Both the position numbers and the translations under genes were made by a program. Below, piece by piece: positions 9,324-19,266 of a DNA stretch of 64,000 nucleotides (within the stretch, counting starts at the first letter, position 1; every line of letters starts with the position of its first letter). Below the pieces are notes generated by a model. It made no database searches. It was given only the letters and a program-made list of their open reading frames with translations, and had not been told where the DNA came from. This stretch comes from Zygosaccharomyces rouxii (lineage: Eukaryota > Ascomycota > Saccharomycetes > Saccharomycetales > Saccharomycetaceae), in contig NC_012992.1 of NCBI RefSeq assembly GCF_000026365.1, positions 620,001 through 684,000 of the forward strand. Direction: 5' to 3'.

Positions 9324-10781
9324 ATGAATAACAATAGTAATAATAACGATGGTAATAAAGACACTCCCGTTCAAAAACCTATACTAGTTAGAATTGACAA
9401 CTTGCCCCCGGGTAAATCCTGGAAAGAAGTTCGTTATCTGATCGGGGGAATTGTTCATCATTCAAATGTAATCCAAGTGAAAATGCTACCGTTGATGTCC
9501 TCAATAGTACCCCCTTTTGTTCCGTTTCAAAGTTGTATCGTGACTTTGAAACCACAACTAGATCCTGAATCGTTGAGTGAATTACTAGTTAATTTGAACA
9601 CTTATCAGTGGCATTACTACAACTTATACGCTTATACATTACCCCCACTAGATGCAATGCAACAGTTTATGCCCATGCTTGATCAGACAACAGCAATACC
9701 ACCAAGTGGTAACAAGTTGACCCATGATGAAGTTAGCATCAGCCCGAGCTCGTTAAACGACCACACAGAACTAAAGACGCCAAATGGTACACCTTCACTC
9801 TTATACCCAACGCCAATTCCAGCGCCTGCACCGCCACCGATCGCACCAGCGGGACCTGCAACACCTGCTATGATTTCGTTACCGCCAGGACCGGGATCAG
9901 GACCGGGACCAATGTCGCCGTTTGGTACGTTGAATGGCGGCATTCCTGCAATGGCTCCACAACTCCCATTTATGGGGATGGGACCGGGACCGCCAAGACG
10001 CCAGTATTATCAACCGAACATGTACGGATCAGGCAAATTCGGCGGCGCTTCTGGCGGGTTGTCGTCTACATCCAGTGGCAGAAACAGTCATAGAAACAGT
10101 AGCGGTGGTGAAAATATCGGTGCCGATAATAAGCCTCCTGCCCCTGACAGGTACATGGCGGCGGCAGCAGCAGCAACCTCTGCAACCACTCAAGGCCTGA
10201 ACGATTCTTCTCGCGGGAATATTACAAATAGCAACTCTAAAAGGTTAAAACAGATCTTTAACGAAAGGACCTTTAGGAAGCAGATGACAGGCAGGAAAAT
10301 GTCACAATTGCAGATTTCAGGTTTCCCACCGTTTATCAAGTTAGACTCCTGGGAACCAATACAGCCGGAAAATTATAGATCATTGGGCGAAAAAGGGGTT
10401 CAACTGATAGAGACGGATCAGCCGGAAAAATACGGCAGGTTAAGATGGACAATCTTGAAGGATTATGTCAAATTGAAATGCCCTCGATTGTTGAGTTTGC
10501 AAGAGGAGGATTCATCTGTGGAAAATAACACGAGAGAATTTTATGTGGGTGTTTATGAGGACCATGAGGAGCCCATTGGTATCAAGATTGCCCCCAATGA
10601 GCAAGAATCGCCAGAATATGGCTTAAGTTCAGCTACCGTATACAAGGCCATCGTGGGGTTTAACAATAGCGAGCTTTGCGACTCCTGCATGGATGCTCTA
10701 CGCGATCAAGAATATTCATTGGGGTACAAATTGGAGATCAAGGCATTACCACCGTACGAGGAGGAACAGCAACGTACGTAG
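9324..10781 (+). CDS. Uncharacterised RRM-like protein (YIL055C position)
   Basis: A 485-residue protein. The N-terminus (about residues 18-110, from KPILVRIDNLPPGKSWKEV) looks like a divergent RNA-recognition fold. A long low-complexity segment follows (about 150-300) rich in Pro, Gly, Ser and Ala. The C-terminal part (about 325-475) is structured-looking and contains KMSQLQISGFPPFIKLDSWE and EFYVGVYEDHEEPIGIKIAP. I do not recognise an experimentally characterised family. Its position and orientation next to the VHR gene match S. cerevisiae YIL055C, an uncharacterised protein, when the chromosome IX block is read in reverse. An RNA-related role is inference. Confidence 0.8.
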   Translation: MNNNSNNNDGNKDTPVQKPILVRIDNLPPGKSWKEVRYLIGGIVHHSNVIQVKMLPLMSSIVPPFVPFQSCIVTLKPQLDPESLSELLVNLNTYQWHYYNLYAYTLPPLDAMQQFMPMLDQTTAIPPSGNKLTHDEVSISPSSLNDHTELKTPNGTPSLLYPTPIPAPAPPPIAPAGPATPAMISLPPGPGSGPGPMSPFGTLNGGIPAMAPQLPFMGMGPGPPRRQYYQPNMYGSGKFGGASGGLSSTSSGRNSHRNSSGGENIGADNKPPAPDRYMAAAAAATSATTQGLNDSSRGNITNSNSKRLKQIFNERTFRKQMTGRKMSQLQISGFPPFIKLDSWEPIQPENYRSLGEKGVQLIETDQPEKYGRLRWTILKDYVKLKCPRLLSLQEEDSSVENNTREFYVGVYEDHEEPIGIKIAPNEQESPEYGLSSATVYKAIVGFNNSELCDSCMDALRDQEYSLGYKLEIKALPPYEEEQQRT

Positions 10782-10934
10782 CAGCCATATGTATATGATT
10801 TGACAAGAAGGAGAAAAAAAAAAAAAAAAAAGAAGACATGATTAAGATTAATGCAGAGAGTATTTATTGTTCGTGTTTATGTATCTTATACGATGCTGAT
10901 GATGCAATTAAATAAGTAAAAAGAAAAATGCTTT

Positions 10935-12749
10935 TCACAACAAGGGTTGGAAAACTGGCTGTGGTAGGTTACCGTTCTGGAAGAAATTTCTGTTAGAATT
11001 GCCGACGACAGATGGTAATGATGGTAATTCGTTTGGCGATTCTGACTGATTTCTTTGCGGGATCGGTGACCTACTACCAATTCGATTGATGATGTTATCC
11101 AGCGCCGTTTGTGATGAAGATGCAGGTGATGGCGGTGGCAATGGTGTCGTCAATTCCCTTTTAACCTGTAAAGATGCAGCGCTTAACATTTTTAGTCCAT
11201 CTAGTTCACTTGGTTTGGATGGTTCCGGGGCCACTATAGTTGTCGATGATAATTCTCTAACTTCTAAAACGATGGTATCACTTGTAAAACTACTAAATAG
11301 ACGTGCTAATTCTGAATCTTCATGCATTAATTTTTGGTCGTGGTATAGTGCCAATGGTTTCGATTGATTAACAATTTGAAATAGCTGTTTACAATTTTCT
11401 AACACTTCATTAACAGTCGGTGGTCCATTGGATAAAAGATGGAATGTAAATTGGTGCTCCCTATCCTTAAACCTAATGAAAACTTTTTTATTAACGTCTT
11501 TATCAGCAGCTTGAGGTTTCATCGACAACGATGAGATTACAGCTGTCCGCTGGCCATAGGTCGAATTGTGCGGTAGGGAATTTTCACTTGTTAAAAGCGG
11601 ATATTGCAACATTACCAAATGATGGATGATTTCACTTAATGGGTAAAGACATGGATCGAATCCAAAGTCTTTGACTAATCCACCCATAGTTAAAAATAAA
11701 ACTTTTAATTGAACCTGTTTGGCTGGTAATTGGGTTAAATTTCTTTTACTGGCAGGTCCAAATAATTTTATCGATAAGTTCGATAGCGACTCTTGAGACG
11801 AGCTCTTTGATGTAATATATTCCATTGACGATGGCATCAAGTTCGAGAAAAACCTTTCAACGACAAATACAATTGCTGATCTAGTTGTCATTTCACCTAG
11901 AAATTCCAGATTGCTGTACATATCCACAGAACCCTGTGCAAATGCCATATCAAAACAGGAACGTGATCTTTGTACTTGTAAAAGTGTTTTTTCCCTTAGG
12001 AAGAACGGTAGCGATGGAGATGGATTTGCATGGTTACGATTTTTCAACCCCAATGACAGCAGGTTCCTGTCGTTTGAAGAAAGTGCAAAGTCCGTTAGAT
12101 TCGGACCATCACCATCATCTTGTGATTGCTGGTTGAAGGGAACCGTGTTGTTCACCAGATCAGCAATGATGGATTTAACAATATCGTCATACATCTGCTG
12201 GGATTGAATAACGGGAATTCTAGGCGGTGCAATTGGGGATTTCACGGCAGGTGCAACTGCAGGTTGTACCGGCAGTGGTGCTGGAAGCTGTTGGCCACCG
12301 AAACTTGGAGGAGCGGAGGTTGATGGTGGCGGAGGAGCAGGTGGTGCTACTGTAAACTGACAAGGTGAACTCATTCTAGTAATATCTTCATCACTTGTGC
12401 ATGATCCGCTGCCACCACTTCTTTTCTTACTTCTCTTCCTATTTCTTCTGACACTCTGTACTGCGGCCGTAACTAGCTTCTCGAATTCATTAGCAGAGCT
12501 TAAAGGATACCCGTATTCTGTTCTCAAAATAGTGGCGATTTGTCTAATATTATCATCTTGTTCACTAGCTTTCCTTTCACTGAGTCCGAATTTATCGATT
12601 AACTCCAGTCTTCTACCAGAAAACTCTTTCCATTTTTTTTCATCTGAAAAGTTCAACTGCTCTCTAATCTTATGAGTGGTACCATTACCAACAGGTTTGC
12701 CCACTCTGTAGGGCGTGGAACGCATGCTCCTATGTGATGAGTTGTTCAT
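10935..12749 (-). CDS. VHR1: Vhr1/Vhr2-type transcription factor
   Basis: A 604-residue protein. A conserved N-terminal region (about 25-115) contains IREQLNFSDEKKWKEFSGRRLELIDKF-type residues and ends in a basic stretch (RRNRKRSKKR, about 100-109). This is the part that in Vhr1 binds the vitamin H (biotin) response element. The middle is Pro/Ala/Ser-rich, and the C-terminal half has scattered conserved helices. Vhr1 activates biotin transporter and biosynthesis genes. One gene stands for both VHR1 (IX) and VHR2 (V). The ATG at 12749 is the only sensible start. Convergent with the YIL055C-like gene and tandem with ICL1. Confidence 0.87.
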   Translation of the reverse strand: MNNSSHRSMRSTPYRVGKPVGNGTTHKIREQLNFSDEKKWKEFSGRRLELIDKFGLSERKASEQDDNIRQIATILRTEYGYPLSSANEFEKLVTAAVQSVRRNRKRSKKRSGGSGSCTSDEDITRMSSPCQFTVAPPAPPPPSTSAPPSFGGQQLPAPLPVQPAVAPAVKSPIAPPRIPVIQSQQMYDDIVKSIIADLVNNTVPFNQQSQDDGDGPNLTDFALSSNDRNLLSLGLKNRNHANPSPSLPFFLREKTLLQVQRSRSCFDMAFAQGSVDMYSNLEFLGEMTTRSAIVFVVERFFSNLMPSSMEYITSKSSSQESLSNLSIKLFGPASKRNLTQLPAKQVQLKVLFLTMGGLVKDFGFDPCLYPLSEIIHHLVMLQYPLLTSENSLPHNSTYGQRTAVISSLSMKPQAADKDVNKKVFIRFKDREHQFTFHLLSNGPPTVNEVLENCKQLFQIVNQSKPLALYHDQKLMHEDSELARLFSSFTSDTIVLEVRELSSTTIVAPEPSKPSELDGLKMLSAASLQVKRELTTPLPPPSPASSSQTALDNIINRIGSRSPIPQRNQSESPNELPSLPSVVGNSNRNFFQNGNLPQPVFQPLL

Positions 12750-13378
12750 GTAAGATGATTATTTGATGACTTGATTGTTTAGCTATATATAAATGTTTTT
12801 TTTTGATATTTTTTCTCTCATACGAATCAATGACTGAATGAATGGATGGAATTAATGGGAGCCTAACATATAGGGCACAGTTTGTGGTAAAATGCCTTAC
12901 GACCTGATTCATGAGTCGCGTGTGGGTGCGAGGGAGTCAGCGATGTCGATGTTGCAAACACCGTAGGAAATGCACACATACCAGCAACACCGAGCCCCTT
13001 TCCAAGAGTATAGACTATTTACTGCACCTTCTTACAGACATACATACATAGACGATATTAAGCTACTCAGATCTACCCTTCCATGCAACTACAAGAGATC
13101 CATTCTACACTTACCATCGTATATACCAATAGTAAATACAGAGTTTGAATCATGTCGAGGTTTCGATCTGTTTAGAGCTATTCCAGCTTCTTTTTAAATT
13201 TTTTCTCTCAAACGGCGCAAAACTAAAAGAAGAAGGGGAAAAAGAAAAGTGAAAAGTGTCAGAGACAAACTCCGATAGGTCGAGGATGATTCCGAAGAAA
13301 AAGAGGAAGAAGAAATGTACACTCAGTCGATGACATACGTAAATAAGTGGTATTTAAAGACCGTCCGCAAAGTTGCCA
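12750..13378. other. Intergenic region VHR to ICL1
   Basis: The 629 bp hold the VHR promoter and the ICL1 3' flank. Short open frames show no family signature and no RNA gene is seen. Confidence 0.4.
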
Positions 13379-15049
13379 TTACGAATTTGCCTTGAATTGG
13401 TCTTCTGTCACACCCTTGCCCATGGCAGCAGTTGCGGAAACACCTCCCTGTGCGAGTTTTAAGAGTGAATCGACATAACTTGCGCCCGACCACTGTTGAT
13501 GTTTTAAGAGATCGACGCCGTTATTCATTTCTACCTTCTGAACATCTTGCGCATAGGCTTCCATACCCCTTTGCGCGTAGTCGCGGGCGAAGTTATGCAC
13601 TGCCAATGCAGTTGTGTGAATGCCAGCTAATGTAATAAATTGCCAACAATAGCCCAGACGGCCCAATCTTTCCACAAAGGTTTTTTGTTCGGCAACAGAC
13701 ATTGCAGTCGTCCAGTTGAAAGATGGAGACAAATTGTAGGCTAACATCTTATTGGGGAAGACTTCACGAACGCCTTCGGCAAACTCTCTTGCTTGCTCGT
13801 AATCGGGATAGTTAGATTCCATCCAGACCAAATCTGCATGAGGAGCAAATGCGCGGGCTCTCATAATGGCACACTTGGTGCCACCTTGGTAACGGTAGAG
13901 ACCATCGCGGACCCGAGGGACATCCCAATCGAAATAGATGGGGCGACCAATTAGTTCCAAAGCCAACTTGCGCTGTTCACGGATGGAAACGCCTGAATAT
14001 GGCCCCACGCGAGAGTTAAATTTGTCTAGAACTTCTCCTTTGTTAGGTATATCCGACTTTTCCACTTCATCTCTGAAGGCTTCATGGAACAATTTAAGAC
14101 CCGCTTTAGCTATCCATTGCTGTTCAATTTGTTGCAATTCATCCCCTGATTTACCTTCTAAGATGGCACGATCCATTACTTCGGCAAACGGCTCATCGTC
14201 AACTTCAGGATTAGTAGCTCCGACGATGTAATAATGATCCTTGGGGTCGATCGAGGATGACAACAAATTAGCCGCCTCCGAATCGGAACGTGCAACAATG
14301 ACCAAATCGGATCTCATAATATCGGCACACATTCTAATTGTATTCAAACGATTAACGTGCTCTTGTACCGGCACGACGCATCTCCCTGCCATATGTCCAC
14401 ATTTTTTATTGGTAGAAGTTTGATCTTCCATGTGAATACCGGCGGCGCCTCTTTCGATGAACATTTTGGTCAGTTTGAAAACAGCGGTTAACCCACCATG
14501 GCCAGCATCGGCATCAGCGACGATAGGTGTTAGATAATCGGTTGCAGGTCCCATTGCATCCAATTCGCTTTGAGAAGTTGCATGGGAGCGTGCCTCCAAC
14601 TGCTTTCTATCATGGAATTGCTGAGCCTTAAACAAATGTTCCACTTTGTTAGGAACGGTATCCATAGGATAGTCGGCCAAGTCGGGGCCTGGTTCATTTG
14701 AAGTGGAGGACGTTGAAGAACATTGCCAGCCGGAAACGTAGATAGTGTCGAGATATTTTGCCATCTGCGTAACGTGAACAGGATCTAGAGCACCAAAGGT
14801 ACGCGCGGTGGTACCTTGCTCATTATGCTTTTCTAAAACATTGTACAACTTTTTGGCTTGGATGGAAGATGGATAATCATTTTTGGGGAAAGTACCGCTC
14901 TTGGCGGCAATATCTCTTGCATTGTAAAGACGTTTTGTTTGAGACCATCTGGGATGTGACCACCATTTTTCAATTTCAGCAGTTTGAGTATCAATCTCCT
15001 TTTGTAGAAGGTTAAAGTTGGAAAACTTGGAAGTATCGATAGTTGACAT
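13379..15049 (-). CDS. ICL1: Isocitrate lyase
   Basis: A 556-residue isocitrate lyase (S. cerevisiae Icl1 is 557). It cleaves isocitrate to succinate and glyoxylate in the glyoxylate cycle and is needed for growth on C2 compounds. The catalytic signature KKCGH is present with Cys217, as is the metal-binding VADADAGHGG stretch. Thr53, the residue tied to glucose-triggered inactivation in S. cerevisiae, is conserved (SGTFP). The start is the ATG at 15049 (MSTIDTSKFSNF); the frame is open to a GTG at 15100, but the extension has no counterpart. The promoter carries a canonical CSRE and a TATA box. It corresponds to YER065C. Confidence 0.97.
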   Translation of the reverse strand: MSTIDTSKFSNFNLLQKEIDTQTAEIEKWWSHPRWSQTKRLYNARDIAAKSGTFPKNDYPSSIQAKKLYNVLEKHNEQGTTARTFGALDPVHVTQMAKYLDTIYVSGWQCSSTSSTSNEPGPDLADYPMDTVPNKVEHLFKAQQFHDRKQLEARSHATSQSELDAMGPATDYLTPIVADADAGHGGLTAVFKLTKMFIERGAAGIHMEDQTSTNKKCGHMAGRCVVPVQEHVNRLNTIRMCADIMRSDLVIVARSDSEAANLLSSSIDPKDHYYIVGATNPEVDDEPFAEVMDRAILEGKSGDELQQIEQQWIAKAGLKLFHEAFRDEVEKSDIPNKGEVLDKFNSRVGPYSGVSIREQRKLALELIGRPIYFDWDVPRVRDGLYRYQGGTKCAIMRARAFAPHADLVWMESNYPDYEQAREFAEGVREVFPNKMLAYNLSPSFNWTTAMSVAEQKTFVERLGRLGYCWQFITLAGIHTTALAVHNFARDYAQRGMEAYAQDVQKVEMNNGVDLLKHQQWSGASYVDSLLKLAQGGVSATAAMGKGVTEDQFKANS

Positions 15050-15171
15050 TATGAATATTATCTGCGATGCGATGTGAGGCGTTGTTTCTGTACTCTGCAC
15101 TCTGTTGCTGTGTGATACAGATACAATTGAAGAACATGCAGATGCTCTTTAAACTTTGCAAGAGGGTTCCC

Positions 15172-15180
15172 TTTATATAT
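15172..15180 (-). promoter_or_regulatory. TATA box of ICL1
   Basis: Read on the minus strand the sequence is ATATATAAA, about 125 bp upstream of the ICL1 ATG, a normal distance for a yeast TATA element. Confidence 0.6.
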
Positions 15181-15411
15181 GTTTAAAGTTGACCATATTC
15201 CAATCCAACAGAAACTATGTTGTAGTGAGAGCATGGGTCATACGTTTTCCATTCCTGCGTCAACAGTTTCCAGCATGGGTTATTACTCATTAGTCCTCCC
15301 CGTCAATGCATTGATTGGAATATACTGCGTCTTGAGTCTTAGTCCATTGGTACATGATTCAATTCCAGTTGATCACTTGTTTGACCCTTCGGTTGAATTC
15401 AAGTACCTTTT

Positions 15412-15422
15412 CGGACGAATGG
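15412..15422 (-). promoter_or_regulatory. Carbon source-responsive element (CSRE) upstream of ICL1
   Basis: The minus strand reads CCATTCGTCCG, an exact match to the CSRE consensus CCRTYSRNCCG bound by Cat8 and Sip4. It lies about 363 bp upstream of the ICL1 start, so derepression of ICL1 on non-fermentable carbon appears conserved. Function is inferred from the motif and the gene. Confidence 0.75.
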
Positions 15423-15541
15423 CGGTTAGTCTAGCGGAGTCACATGTGACTAAAAAAATTATAACAATCGTAGTCATTTAGAACTGACTTACAATGAAGG
15501 ATAAGGGAATCATCCCGAAGGATGAAAAAAATCAATTTTTT

Positions 15542-15636
15542 CGACACCAGCAGGACTCGAACCTGCGCGGGCGTAGCCCAACAGATAACTATTAGAAGAT
15601 TCAAGTCTGTCGCCTTAACCACTCGGCCATAGTGTC
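15542..15636 (-). tRNA. tRNA-Ser(UGA) with a 13-nt intron
   Basis: The minus strand folds as a class II tRNA almost identical to S. cerevisiae tRNA-Ser(UGA): acceptor GACACTA, D-arm GCCGAGTGGTTAAGGC, a long variable arm, TGGTGTC at the 3' end and discriminator G. The anticodon stem-loop starts ACAGACTTGAA, giving anticodon TGA. It is interrupted after the base 3' of the anticodon by 13 nt at about 15587-15599 before ATCTGT closes the stem. Removing these leaves 82 nt, the length of the intronless S. cerevisiae gene. A T7 terminator follows at 15525-15531. Confidence 0.92.
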
Positions 15637-16347
15637 ATCTGATATTGTATATCAGTATGCCATTGAGGAAGGGACCGTATGCAATTAGGAAATTAGAGAG
15701 AGATCATTTTGTCAATATACGACAATCCTTCGATTCTTTCACTACGATTCAACCCGTAAAACGTACTAGTTCTCGACCCCCCAAATCCAACTTGTGTGTC
15801 TTGCAATTCGCTATATGGACCCGAGTTCAATTATCTAGGGTAATGTCGCGTATTCAACAAGTATATAAAGAAAGCCAGTGAGAAGACTTAGTATGCTATG
15901 CTGCTCAGAGTGCTAGAGCATGACATAATGTGATGATGGCCAAGTGAGTGCCATGTATTACTTCATTAGCGGTTAGCAAGGCACGTGATCAGACCTATAC
16001 TACTCATACCGACTCATATTAGACAAGTAAATACACAACTAGTGCAGTACCATAACATGTAATGTTAACTACATTCTTTTTTTGCCCCCTTCTCGTACCA
16101 TCTTACTGCCCCTTACCCTTCCCCGTATAGATGAAGTTCAGGGCCTTCAGAGTCTCCCCACAATTATTTCTTAAAACAGGTTAGGGATACCAGAGTAATA
16201 CCACTATTACATACTTCGCCGACATGGTGTGACAGTTGCTCTAATTACGAACAGTATAAAGAGAGGTAGAGTCGCATCATGTCTTGGACCCCCTTGCCGT
16301 CTCCTCTGCTCTCTTGAACAACAACAACAACAACAACACTACTCGAA
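15637..16347. promoter_or_regulatory. Intergenic region tRNA-Ser to RGI1 with STRE-like sites
   Basis: The 711 bp include a CACGTG at 15982-15987 and two CCCCT stress elements at 16086-16090 and 16109-16113, plus a CAA repeat (about 16319-16337) directly before the RGI1 start. RGI1 is a respiration/stress-induced gene, so the CCCCT pair is plausible as an Msn2/4 site. A 78-codon open frame at 15645 has no protein-like character. Confidence 0.5.
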
Positions 16348-16833
16348 ATGGCCAAGAAGAACAAAGGACCAAAAGTTACTACAGTTACAAACAAGCAAGG
16401 TGAGACTTTGCAGGTCTTTGAAACTCTAGAAGATTTTGAGACCTTCATCAAGCAAGAAACAGAGGATGATGAGTTTGATCACATCCACTGTGTGTTGAAC
16501 TACTATCCTCCATTTTTACTTCATCATTCTCATAATGATCCTGAGAAAATATCTGATCAGAACAACTGTCACTCTAGGAAATTCGTCCGTCACCTGCATC
16601 AACATGTGGAAAAGCACCTACTAAAGGATTTGGCAGTTGCTTTGCAATCACCAGATTTGAAATTTAGTAACAAATCGAAGGATCAGACTTTTGAAAAGAT
16701 TGTTTGGTTATATAACGACGATGCTTCCTATCACGATAAACCCTTCCATGTGGCTGTCGAGGTTACCGCTAGACATGATGACGCCCTTGTGAACGTGGAC
16801 TACAGAACCACACCAAGGACAATTGCTGTCTGA
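16348..16833 (+). CDS. RGI1: Respiratory growth induced protein Rgi1
   Basis: A 161-residue protein, exactly the length of S. cerevisiae Rgi1 (YER067W), and collinear with it along its length. Recognisable stretches are KKNKGPKVTTVTNKQGE at the N-terminus, the His-rich NYYPPFLLHHSHNDPEKI block and the C-terminal VDYRTTPRTIAV. Rgi1 and its paralogue Rgi2 support energy metabolism under respiratory conditions; the molecular mechanism is not known. One copy stands for both duplicates. The ATG at 16348 lies directly after a CAA repeat leader. Confidence 0.95.
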   Translation: MAKKNKGPKVTTVTNKQGETLQVFETLEDFETFIKQETEDDEFDHIHCVLNYYPPFLLHHSHNDPEKISDQNNCHSRKFVRHLHQHVEKHLLKDLAVALQSPDLKFSNKSKDQTFEKIVWLYNDDASYHDKPFHVAVEVTARHDDALVNVDYRTTPRTIAV

Positions 16834-17102
16834 TGTAATGAATTGATGAATTGACGAATTGATGCAGTAGCTAGTTAAGTAGCAGTGCTATTATATACTC
16901 GGTAATATACGTTAGAGTTATTATGAAGATTGTACTACGTATCTTCAAGGCGATGCCCTTCGTCCGGGTAAAAATGTTTTTTCAAGATGTTTTCCGAACA
17001 ATTAAAGATACATACAGTGTTAGTTAGTGTTAAACACTATTTGAACAAACAGCAAGAAGTTTATATCTATTAATCAAACACAACAGAATCGATTTCTTAA
17101 CC

Positions 17103-18292
17103 ATGGCACTAAATCCGCATGTTCACGAGAACCTAAAGGCCATTCAAAGGGCTTTAAGCAACTATGATATGTCATTTTTAAGTGATGATGAGGAGGATTT
17201 TTGTCCACTTTGTCTTGAACCTATGGATATTACTGACAAGAACTTCAAACCCTGTCCCTGTGGATATCAAATCTGCCAGTTTTGCTATAACAATATCAGA
17301 CAAAATGAAGAATTAAATGGTAGATGTCCTGCATGTCGTCGTAAATATGACGATGACAGCGTTGAATACGTTGTATTGACAGTGGAAGAATTAAGGATGG
17401 AAAGAGAAAAGCAGACACGTAAGGAATGGGAAAGGAAACAACGTGAAAAGGAACGCAAGGAAAGTGAGTACGCTAATAGAAAGCACTTGGCAGGAATGCG
17501 TGTAATTCAAAAAAATCTGGTCTATGTGGTTGGTGTTAACCCTCCAGTGCCATATGAGGAAGTCGCTGGTGTACTAAAATCAGACAAATATTTTGGTCAA
17601 TACGGTAAGATCAGTAAGATTGTTGTTAATAGGAAGACTCCTGTTGGTAGTAATAATGATCATTACCATTCTAATACTAGCAATAATAGCAGTAGTGCAA
17701 CCAATGCAAGTGGTAATGCCAATGGTCCTAGTGGTACCGTTCCTGGTTATGGTGTTTACATTACATTTGCCAAAAAGGAAGATGCAGCACGCTGTATTGC
17801 TCAAGTTGATGGTACCTATATGGATGGCAGATTGGTAAAAGCCGCCTATGGTACGACGAAGTATTGTTCATCATATTTACGTGGATTACCATGTCCAAAT
17901 CCAAACTGTATGTTTCTTCATGAACCTGGTGAAGAAGCGGATTCATTTAACCGTAAAGAATTGAGTAATAAACCAACTACACAACGTAATACTCAAAGTA
18001 ATGGGCCAATTTACAGAAGTGGTGGCGCTGGTGGTCATTTCTCAGGTACTTCTTCACCTGCAGCTGTTAAAGTCCAGCTTCATCATGATCATCACAGCAA
18101 TGGTAGTTCAACTCCAATTTTAACACCTGCGCCTGTACCCACAGGTTCAAATCCCTGGGGGGTTTCTAACAATACGGCACAACTTAACTCAATTAGTCTT
18201 TCGAAAAATGGTAGTGCACATAATTTACCAACATTGGGTGAAACTTTAAGCCAACAGCAACAACAACAACAACAACAACAGCAGCAACAACA

Positions 18293-18327
<35 letters not shown>

Positions 18328-19058
18328 AACATGGAATTAGCAATGAAAGCTCTAATAACCATAGTAAGAAGAAACAACAAGATAAATCTAACGGTAAGGA
18401 TTACGCTGATCCATATGATGCGCTAGGTAGTGCGGTTGCCTTCTTAGATGAAAGAATTAATTGGTTCTCCAATTACCAAAATCATGAATTCCATTTACAA
18501 ACTAATTTAGTGGATGATGAAACTTATGGTCATTATCCATCTTTGTTTTCCTGGGAAAACTTAGACACTTCCGAACAAAGTGATCAAACTTTGACAAGAA
18601 AATTGGTGGACATCCTTGCAATTAATCCTGTGGATTATTCTGCATCTGTGATTTCATTTTTACAAAATGCAAGTGCAAGTACAAATTTAACATCAAATGC
18701 AAGCAATACCCCAGTTGCTGCTGCCGCAGCAGCAGCAGCAGCGGCTAACACTACCCCTGCAACTACCACTACACCACTACCTCAACAGATTCATCTACAT
18801 CAACAAGTACCACCCCCAGCGGCGGCAGCAGCAGCGGCGGCAGCAGCAGCAGGAGGACCAGCACAACATCAACAACATCCCCTAAATGTTAATACGCCAC
18901 CACCACCAGGTATTTTTACACCCCACCAAATGGCTCTGCATCAACAACAACAACAGCAGCAACAACAACCTATGGCCGCTGAAACTGCTGCAACTCCAAA
19001 TTCAGCTGATTTTCTCAATCAGTTGATTAACGGTAGAAGAGTCGCTGCAGGAAACTAA
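17103..19058 (+). CDS. MOT2: Ccr4-Not E3 ubiquitin ligase Mot2/Not4
   Basis: A 651-residue protein (S. cerevisiae Mot2 is 587). The N-terminal C4C4 RING has all eight ligands visible (Cys34, 37, 51, 53, 58, 61, 75 and 78). An Arg/Lys/Glu-rich linker, an RRM (about 135-250) and a C3H1-type finger (YCSSYLRGLPCPNPNCMFLH) follow. This is the Not4 architecture: a RING ligase of the Ccr4-Not complex acting in mRNA decay, translational quality control and transcription. The second half is low in complexity, with a pure 26-residue Gln run (residues 384-409), two Ala runs and a second Gln run near the end, which accounts for most of the extra length. It corresponds to YER068W. Confidence 0.95.
18252..18329 (+). 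repeat. CAA/CAG trinucleotide repeat encoding Q26 in MOT2
   Basis: Twenty-six consecutive Gln codons, mostly CAA with interspersed CAG, in frame within MOT2. Ala-coding GCA/GCG repeats follow further downstream (about 18717-18742 and 18820-18850). Such tracts change length by slippage. Confidence 0.95.
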
Positions 19059-19266
19059 AACTAACGCTAATACAATCTGTATTTATTCCTATATTATTTT
19101 TCTTTCCTCCCTTTTCTAATTCCATTTTTGTTATATAAATTTTGTAATTTACCTTTAACTGATCTTCTCGGCATTATATTCAAAACGCACTTGATCGAGG
19201 AACTATTGTAAAGGAATCTACTTAAGAGGAACAGCACATAAAAGTCAACAGAGGCTTCTGCATATC

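Noticed and set aside
13379..15100. 17-residue N-terminal extension of ICL1 from a GTG codon
   Set aside because: The downstream ATG at 15049 gives a length and residue numbering (Thr53, Cys217) equal to S. cerevisiae Icl1.
15179..15481. 100-codon plus-strand open frame between ICL1 and tRNA-Ser
   Set aside because: It covers the ICL1 TATA box and CSRE on the opposite strand and has no protein-like signature.
18092..18343. Cys-repeat open frame on the minus strand inside MOT2
   Set aside because: It is the antisense shadow of the Gln-coding CAA/CAG repeat.
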